A stretch of DNA of 8,316 nucleotides from Candidatus Staskawiczbacteria bacterium (GTDB taxonomy: Bacteria > Patescibacteriota > Minisyncoccia > Minisyncoccales > Staskawiczbacteraceae), in the NCBI GenBank assembly GCA_026395195.1, contig JAPLZD010000061.1, forward strand, positions 1 through 8,316. The letters run 5' to 3'. The first letter of the stretch is position 1. Every line of letters begins with the position of its first letter. This document shows positions 4,207-8,316 of this stretch, piece by piece. The position numbers and the translations under genes are program-made. The notes under the pieces are model-generated. The model was not told where the DNA came from and did no database searches. It saw only the letters and a program-made list of their open reading frames with translations.

Positions 4207-5031
4207 ATGAAACAATATCAAGATTTACTGAAAAAAATAATGGATGAGGGAATAGACAGGCCAGACAGAACCGGAGTGGGCTCGAGGGCAATTTTTGGCC
4301 AGTCGATGAGATTTAATATGGCCGACGGCTTTCCGGCAATGACAACAAAAAAATTGGCTTTTGAAGTGGTAAAAGCCGAATTGTTGTGGTTTCTATCGGG
4401 AAGTTCAGACAACAAAGAATTACAAAAATTAGGGTGTCATATTTGGGACGGGAACGCACAAGCCGCTTATTGGAAACCAAAAGCAAAATTTGAGGGAGAT
4501 TTGGGCAGAGTTTATGGAGTTCAGTGGAGAAGCTGGAAGTCGCCTTATACCGATGTGCCCATAGATCAGCTGAGCAACGCAATTGAGCAGTTAAAAAAGA
4601 ATCCGGGAGACAGAAGAATAATTATTACTGCGTGGAATCCGGCCGAATTAGATATGATGGCCCTGCCTCCTTGCCATTTGTTGTTTCACTTTTTTTGTGT
4701 TGACAAAAAATTATCTTTATTGATGTATCAGATATCTTGTGACACATTTTTGGGAGTTCCGTTTAACATAGCTTCTTATTCTTTGCTTTTGCATATGGTG
4801 GCTCAATCTGTTGGGCTAGAGCCATGGGAATTTGTGCACATTTTGGGAGACACGCATATTTATTTAAATCACTTTGACCAAGTAAAAGAGCAAATGAGCA
4901 GGAACCCTTATCCTTTGCCAAAATTATGGCTGAATCCTGAAATAAAAAATGTTTTAGATTTTAAAATGGAGGACATAAAGCTGATTGATTATAAATATCA
5001 TCCAACAATTAAAGCCCCAATGGCAGTTTAA
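4207..5031 (+). CDS. thyA: Thymidylate synthase ThyA
   Basis: ThyA methylates dUMP to dTMP with 5,10-methylenetetrahydrofolate, releasing dihydrofolate for the DHFR encoded next. The 274-residue product has the usual length. Visible landmarks are DRTGVGS with Arg21; FEGDLGRVYGVQW (95-107); DRRIIITAWNP with Arg136 and Arg137; the nucleophile in LPPCH (Cys156); SCDTFLGVPFNIASY (177-191) with Asp179 and Asn187; GDTHIYLNH (214-222) with His217 and Tyr219; and the C-terminal KAPMAV. A loop after HIWD (residues 82-94) is longer than in E. coli, as in many other ThyA proteins. One oddity is YQIS at 174-177: the normally near-invariant Arg of YQRS (E. coli Arg166, a dUMP-phosphate ligand next to the catalytic Cys) is Ile176, codon ATA at 4732-4734. 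No Shine-Dalgarno is clear; translation is likely coupled to the fusion gene. Confidence 0.95.
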   Translation: MKQYQDLLKKIMDEGIDRPDRTGVGSRAIFGQSMRFNMADGFPAMTTKKLAFEVVKAELLWFLSGSSDNKELQKLGCHIWDGNAQAAYWKPKAKFEGDLGRVYGVQWRSWKSPYTDVPIDQLSNAIEQLKKNPGDRRIIITAWNPAELDMMALPPCHLLFHFFCVDKKLSLLMYQISCDTFLGVPFNIASYSLLLHMVAQSVGLEPWEFVHILGDTHIYLNHFDQVKEQMSRNPYPLPKLWLNPEIKNVLDFKMEDIKLIDYKYHPTIKAPMAV

Positions 5032-5033
5032 GT

Positions 5034-5525
5034 ATGATTTTATCAATGATTTCTGCGGTGGCAGAAAATAGAGTAATTGGAAATAAAAATGCTTTGCCAT
5101 GGCATATGCCGGCTGATTTTAAATATTTTAAAGAAGCCACGCTGGGCAAGACAATTGTTATGGGATTAAATACTTTTAAATCAATTGGAGATAAGCCACT
5201 GCCAGACAGAAAGAATATTATTTTAAATAATGACCCAAATTATATTCCGCCAGAAGGTTGTTTTGTAGCCCATTCTATTGACGAATTAATGGAAATGGTG
5301 AAAGCAGATCCTGAAGTAATGATTTGCGGAGGAGCATCAGTCTACAAACAATTTTTACCGTTAGCTCAAAAATTATACATTACAGAAATACACGCTAGCC
5401 CTGAGGGCGACACATATTTCCCGGAAGTTAATTTATCAGAATGGAATGAAGTAAAAAGAGAATACTGCAAAGCCGATGACAAAAACGTATACGATTATTC
5501 GTTTGTAATTTTAGAAAGAAAATAA
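5034..5525 (+). CDS. folA: Dihydrofolate reductase
   Basis: DHFR regenerates tetrahydrofolate from the dihydrofolate made by ThyA. The 163-residue protein has the expected length and motifs: ISAVAENRVIGNKNALPWHMPADFKYF (6-32) with Trp23 and the proton-relay Asp28; LPDRKNIIL (56-64) with Arg59 for the folate glutamate; MICGGASVYKQFLP (96-109) with the Gly99-Gly100 turn; and Thr117 in YITEI. The NADPH-phosphate site looks changed. E. coli GRHTWESIG is GLNTFKSIG here, so Arg44 and His45 become Leu45 and Asn46, and the Ser-Ser that follows IIL becomes Asn65-Asn66. This may mean weaker discrimination between NADPH and NADH; that is inference. The gene starts two bases after the thyA stop and ends one base before gatB, with no visible Shine-Dalgarno. 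Confidence 0.95.
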   Translation: MILSMISAVAENRVIGNKNALPWHMPADFKYFKEATLGKTIVMGLNTFKSIGDKPLPDRKNIILNNDPNYIPPEGCFVAHSIDELMEMVKADPEVMICGGASVYKQFLPLAQKLYITEIHASPEGDTYFPEVNLSEWNEVKREYCKADDKNVYDYSFVILERK

Positions 5526-5526
5526 T

Positions 5527-6975
5527 ATGGCATACAAACCTACAATTGGGTTGGAAATACATGCGGAGTTGAAAACAAATTCAAAAATGTTTTGCAGTTG
5601 CAAAAATGACCCGGACGAAAAACGGCCAAATTATAATATTTGTCCTGTTTGTACTGCGCAACCAGGAACTTTACCAGTTGCAAACGAAGAAGCGATAAAA
5701 AAGGTTATTAAAACCGGACTGGCTTTGAATTGCACGGTTTCCGAAGATTCAAAATTTGATAGAAAAAATTATTTTTATCCTGACTTGCCAAAAGGCTATC
5801 AAATTTCTCAGTATGATAAGCCGTTGTGTGTTGGAGGATATTTAGAAGTAGAGGGACGCAAAATAAGAATAACCAGAATACACTTAGAAGAAGATACCGG
5901 CAGCTTGATGCACCCTGAAGGCGCAGATTACTCTTTGGTTAATTTAAACAGGGCAGGAGTTCCTTTAATGGAATTAGTTACCGAGCCGGATATTTCTTCA
6001 GGAAAAGAGGCTAGGGAATTTGCCCAAGAGCTTCAGCTAATTTTGAAATATTTGGGAGTTTCTGATGCTGATATGGAAAAGGGCCAAATGCGGGTTGAGG
6101 TGAATATTTCCATTAGCAAGGGCGCAAAGCTTGGCACAAAAGTTGAAATTAAAAATTTAAATTCATTTAAGGTTGTTGAAAAAGCAGTTGACTTCGAAAT
6201 TAAAAGGCAAGAAGAAGTTTTGGAAGCAGGGGACAAGGTGGTGCAGGAAACACGAGGGTGGCACGATAAAAAAGAAATTACGTTCTCGCAAAGAGAAAAA
6301 GAGGAAGCGCACGACTACAGATATTTCCCCGAGCCTGATTTGCCCTTAATGCATTTTGACAAAGACTATGTAAAAGAGATAAAATTAATTATGCTAGAGT
6401 TACCAGAACAAAAAAGAGAAAGGTTTAAAAAAGAATATGGTTTAGACAATGCCTCTGTTGAGTTTTTTGTTGTGAATAAAGATTTGAGCGAATATTTTGA
6501 AAAAGTTATTTCAGAATTTGATGCATGGCTGGAGGCAGAGGGAGAAGAGGGAAAGAAAAGGACTTATAAATTGGTTGCCAATTATTTAATTTCAGATGTG
6601 CAGGGTTTGCTTGAAGGTAAAGAATTTGTGGAAACAGAATTTAAAATTACTCCGGAAAATTTTGCTGAGTTTGTAAAAATGATTTATAAAAACGAAATTT
6701 CCAGCAAGGTTGCCAAAGCAGTTCTTCTTGAGATGTTTAACACCGGAGTTGATCCCTCGGACATTGTTGATGATAATAATTGGAGGCAGATGTCTGATGA
6801 TTCAGAATTAGAAAAAATTATAAAAGATGTTGTTGCCAAGAATCCAAAAGCTGTTGAAGATTACAAAGCAGGCAAACAGAATTCTTTGCAGTTTTTAGTT
6901 GGGCAGGTAATGGCAGCCACTCGTGGCACTGCCAGCCCAGAAAAAGTAAGAAGCCTGTTGAAAAAAATAATTTAA
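5527..6975 (+). CDS. gatB: Asp/Glu-tRNA(Asn/Gln) amidotransferase subunit B
   Basis: GatB is the kinase/tRNA-binding subunit of GatCAB, which turns Glu-tRNA(Gln) (and often Asp-tRNA(Asn)) into the correct amide form. The 482-residue product is full length. Landmarks are GLEIHAEL (8-15), the zinc ligands CSC (23-25) and CPVC (39-42), KNYFYPDLPKGYQISQ (80-95), HLEEDTG (119-125) and LNRAGVPLMELVTEPD (about 139-154), all in the catalytic cradle. Helical and YqeY-like domains follow, ending with QFLVGQVMAATRGTASPEKVRSLL. It begins one base after the folA stop; AGAAAG at 5515-5520 is a weak ribosome site. GatA and GatC are not in the window. It is the last gene of the plus-strand operon. Sharing an operon with thymidylate genes has no obvious metabolic logic and probably reflects genome compaction. 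Confidence 0.97.
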   Translation: MAYKPTIGLEIHAELKTNSKMFCSCKNDPDEKRPNYNICPVCTAQPGTLPVANEEAIKKVIKTGLALNCTVSEDSKFDRKNYFYPDLPKGYQISQYDKPLCVGGYLEVEGRKIRITRIHLEEDTGSLMHPEGADYSLVNLNRAGVPLMELVTEPDISSGKEAREFAQELQLILKYLGVSDADMEKGQMRVEVNISISKGAKLGTKVEIKNLNSFKVVEKAVDFEIKRQEEVLEAGDKVVQETRGWHDKKEITFSQREKEEAHDYRYFPEPDLPLMHFDKDYVKEIKLIMLELPEQKRERFKKEYGLDNASVEFFVVNKDLSEYFEKVISEFDAWLEAEGEEGKKRTYKLVANYLISDVQGLLEGKEFVETEFKITPENFAEFVKMIYKNEISSKVAKAVLLEMFNTGVDPSDIVDDNNWRQMSDDSELEKIIKDVVAKNPKAVEDYKAGKQNSLQFLVGQVMAATRGTASPEKVRSLLKKII

Positions 6976-6983
6976 AAATTTGT

Positions 6984-7023
6984 AAAAAAAATGGTCCTGG
7001 TTTGCGCCATGCAAACCAGGGCC
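6984..7023 (-). terminator. Intrinsic terminator of the 129-aa minus-strand gene
   Basis: The arms 6993-7005 and 7011-7023 pair over 13 positions with one G-U (core CCTGGTTTGC/GCAAACCAGG) around a 5-base loop. Read on the minus strand, the stem is followed by AT and a run of eight T (plus-strand A-run 6984-6991). On the plus strand it is followed by GCCTTGTGCG's CTTGTG-type sequence with no T-run, so it is at best a weak stop or 3'-end protector for gatB. Confidence 0.85.
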
Positions 7024-7060
7024 TTGTGCGTTGTGGGGGCGTCCATACCTTAATCAAAAA

Positions 7061-7450
7061 TCACCGCGGCCGGGGAGTCGGGTCGGCGTGGCCGGAATAA
7101 TAAGGGTCGCGGAACCGCGCTGCTGCGTGTTCCGGATAAATTGTCCTGTCGTCATCGCAGGGGACAAATGCTCCGCGGCCGCGCGGACAAAGTTTGCGAA
7201 GAATTGCCCAAATCTCGTCGTCCGGCTCTCCGTACATCAGCCAAACTTCTCCGTTTTCCAGCACCGCTACCGTCCACTTGGCATTATTGCCCCAGTGGCA
7301 CAGCTGATGGGAAGGAGCTTGAATTTCGCCCTCTTCGTCTTGAAGGGCATCAATCCAGGTAAGGCCGGTGACATGGAAGAAACCAAGCCGCTTGAGCTCG
7401 GCCCTCTTTTCTTTGGCCGTTCTTGCTGTCGTAACTGTTGTGGTAGGCAC
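7061..7450 (-). CDS. Orphan GC-rich protein of unknown function (129 aa)
   Basis: The frame runs from GTG (7450-7448) to TGA (7063-7061). A perfect AGGAGG Shine-Dalgarno lies 6-7 bases upstream, a consensus-like promoter before that and an intrinsic terminator after the stop. This full set of signals supports the minus strand over the longer antisense frame. Residues 1-20 form a Thr/Lys-rich start (MPTTTVTTARTAKEKRAELKR). Residues 21-85 look like a small alpha/beta fold rich in aromatics (GFFHVTGLTWIDAL, HQLCHWGNNAKWTVAVLENGEVWLMYGEPDDEIWAIL). The tail is Arg/Pro-rich with Cys88 and Cys98 (KLCPRGRGAFVPCDDD) and ends HADPTPRPR. Three Cys (51, 88, 98) and several His could bind metal, but no classical spacing is evident. 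There is no signal peptide or membrane segment. Composition is far more GC-rich than gatB and miaA on either side. Family not recognised. Confidence 0.7.
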   Translation of the reverse strand: MPTTTVTTARTAKEKRAELKRLGFFHVTGLTWIDALQDEEGEIQAPSHQLCHWGNNAKWTVAVLENGEVWLMYGEPDDEIWAILRKLCPRGRGAFVPCDDDRTIYPEHAAARFRDPYYSGHADPTPRPR

Positions 7451-7456
7451 GAGACG

Positions 7457-7463
7457 CCCTCCT
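7457..7463 (-). promoter_or_regulatory. Perfect Shine-Dalgarno that sets the GTG start of the 129-aa gene
   Basis: AGGAGGG on the minus strand, followed after CGTCTC by GTG at 7450. This spacing supports GTG as the initiator; there is no ATG near the start of the frame. It is the strongest ribosome-binding site in the window. Confidence 0.8.
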
Positions 7464-7496
7464 ATAAAAAAAGGAACTGAAAATCGTTGATTTTTT

Positions 7497-7525
7497 AATA
7501 TATCATCTTTTTAAAAATGTGTCAA
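7497..7525 (-). promoter_or_regulatory. Near-consensus promoter of the 129-aa gene, inside the end of miaA
   Basis: On the minus strand TTGACA (7525-7520) and TATATT (7502-7497) are 17 bases apart, with an extended TGA before the -10. That TGA is also the miaA stop codon. Transcription would start near 7490, giving a leader of about 40 bases. The architecture (TTGACA, 17 bases, TGA extension) matches the promoter at 195-223. Confidence 0.7.
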
Positions 7526-8316
7526 TAAGACGCGATGCATCTTTTTGATTATCTATCCAGTGGATTTTTTTGTCTTTTTTGAACCATGTCATCTGCCGCT
7601 TGGCATAATGCCAGGTATTGATTTTTATATTCTCTAGGGCTTGCTCCAGTGTTGTTTTATTACCTGCCCCGTTTTTTTCGGGGTTTAAATATTCAATTAT
7701 TTCTCGGTATCCGATGGCGTCAAAAGCCTGCTGGTCAGCGCCATATTTTTTAATTAATTCTTTTACCTCCTCAACCAATCCATTTTTTACCATTTGGCCA
7801 ACGCGTTGATTTATACGGTCGCGCAATTTTTTTTCTGGCATAGAAACTCCAATTTCTAAAACATCAAAAAGGGGACTACCCATTTTTCTTTGCCGAGAAA
7901 ATGGTTTTTTTGTTAGTAAAGTTATTTCTAAAGCCCTAATTACTCTTCTCGGATTTTTAGGATCAACAATGTAGGCTGCTTCCGGGTCTAGTTTTATTAA
8001 TTTTTTGAAAACAAAATCCAGCCCATTTTTTTGAATTTCCCTTTCGATTTTTGTTCGCAAAAGTGGATTTGCCTCAACTTTTGGAATATCAAGATTTTCC
8101 GCGACAGCTTTTATATAAAGACCGGTGCCGCCAACCAAAATTGGTAATTTTTTTCTTTTCAAAATTTGGTGTATTATTTTTATTGCGTCTTTTTTGTATT
8201 CGCCAACACTGTAAAGCTGATTTGGATTTTTAATGTCTAACATCCAATGGGGGACTCCTTCAAGGTCCAGCGGTTTTGCTGTGCCAATATCCATTCCTTT
8301 GTAAACTTGCCTTGAA
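7503..8316 (-). CDS. miaA: tRNA dimethylallyltransferase MiaA (5' end beyond window)
   Basis: MiaA transfers a dimethylallyl group to N6 of A37 in tRNAs that read codons starting with U. The frame stays open past ATG 8294 to the window edge. The seven codons upstream read SRQVYKG, the end of the conserved DSRQVYKGMDIGTAKP motif, so ATG 8294 is internal. About 270 residues are visible; the missing N-terminus, perhaps 35-40 residues, holds the P-loop. Visible motifs are GVPHWMLDI (substrate helix), LPILVGGTGLYIKA, NPRRVIRALEI, GLVEEVKELI, QAFDAIGYREII and YAKRQMTWFKK, which together identify the family clearly. The TGA stop (7505-7503) overlaps the extended -10 of the next gene's promoter. It is AT-rich like the other housekeeping genes and convergent with the gatB operon. 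Confidence 0.96.
   Translation of the reverse strand, partial: SRQVYKGMDIGTAKPLDLEGVPHWMLDIKNPNQLYSVGEYKKDAIKIIHQILKRKKLPILVGGTGLYIKAVAENLDIPKVEANPLLRTKIEREIQKNGLDFVFKKLIKLDPEAAYIVDPKNPRRVIRALEITLLTKKPFSRQRKMGSPLFDVLEIGVSMPEKKLRDRINQRVGQMVKNGLVEEVKELIKKYGADQQAFDAIGYREIIEYLNPEKNGAGNKTTLEQALENIKINTWHYAKRQMTWFKKDKKIHWIDNQKDASRLIDTFLKR

Noticed and set aside
6976..7060. Plus-strand intrinsic terminator for the gatB operon
   Set aside because: The hairpin at 6993-7023 is not followed by a T-run on the plus strand; the T-run is on the minus strand.
7031..7480. 149-aa plus-strand frame opposite the 129-aa minus-strand gene
   Set aside because: No ribosome-binding site or promoter. It is Arg/Gly/Pro-rich without recognisable structure, and is explained as an antisense shadow of a GC-rich gene whose own strand has promoter, Shine-Dalgarno and terminator.
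1..8316. CRISPR array, insertion sequence or attachment site
   Set aside because: No regularly spaced direct repeats, no transposase or integrase fragment, and no terminal inverted repeats bounding either GC-rich unit were seen by eye.

Overview
The window reads as a compact, AT-rich bacterial chromosome segment carrying housekeeping genes packed almost end to end. The best guess is a Patescibacteria/CPR (Parcubacteria-like) genome. This rests on one-to-two-base or overlapping gene junctions, a short secE-nusG-rplK cluster with no rplA behind it, weak or absent Shine-Dalgarno sequences before the housekeeping genes, and a lean salvage-style thymidylate operon with a NUDIX-thymidylate kinase fusion. 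TGA is used as a stop (57-aa ORF, dCMP deaminase, 129-aa ORF, miaA), which argues against the CPR groups that read TGA as glycine. The phylum call is inference.

Layout. 1-180: the 3' end of an unidentified gene. 195-812: a self-contained, GC-rich unit with a near-consensus promoter, a leader holding a 48-nt palindrome, two tiny ORFs (60 aa acidic, 57 aa strongly basic) with identical ribosome-binding leaders, and a strong intrinsic terminator. 841-2204: promoter, 5' hairpin, secE, nusG, a 76-bp gap with an inverted repeat, rplK and a terminator. 2196-6975: a tight plus-strand operon of dCMP deaminase, NUDIX-thymidylate kinase fusion, thyA, folA (DHFR) and gatB. 6984-7525 (minus strand): a second self-contained GC-rich unit with consensus-like promoter, perfect Shine-Dalgarno, a 129-aa orphan starting at GTG, and terminator. 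7503-8316 (minus strand): miaA, cut by the window edge before its P-loop.

Function. Four consecutive genes cover dCMP to dTDP: deamination to dUMP, methylation by ThyA, recycling of dihydrofolate by DHFR, and phosphorylation of dTMP by the kinase half of the fusion. The NUDIX half may feed in or clean up nucleotides. GatB belongs to the Glu/Asp-tRNA amidotransferase. SecE, NusG, L11 and MiaA serve secretion, transcription elongation, the ribosomal GTPase centre and tRNA modification.

Most unusual points: two GC-rich promoter-to-terminator cassettes of unknown function set in an AT-rich housekeeping backbone; the NUDIX-TMK fusion; an isoleucine in ThyA where a dUMP-phosphate-binding arginine is expected; and changed NADPH-phosphate-binding positions in the neighbouring DHFR.
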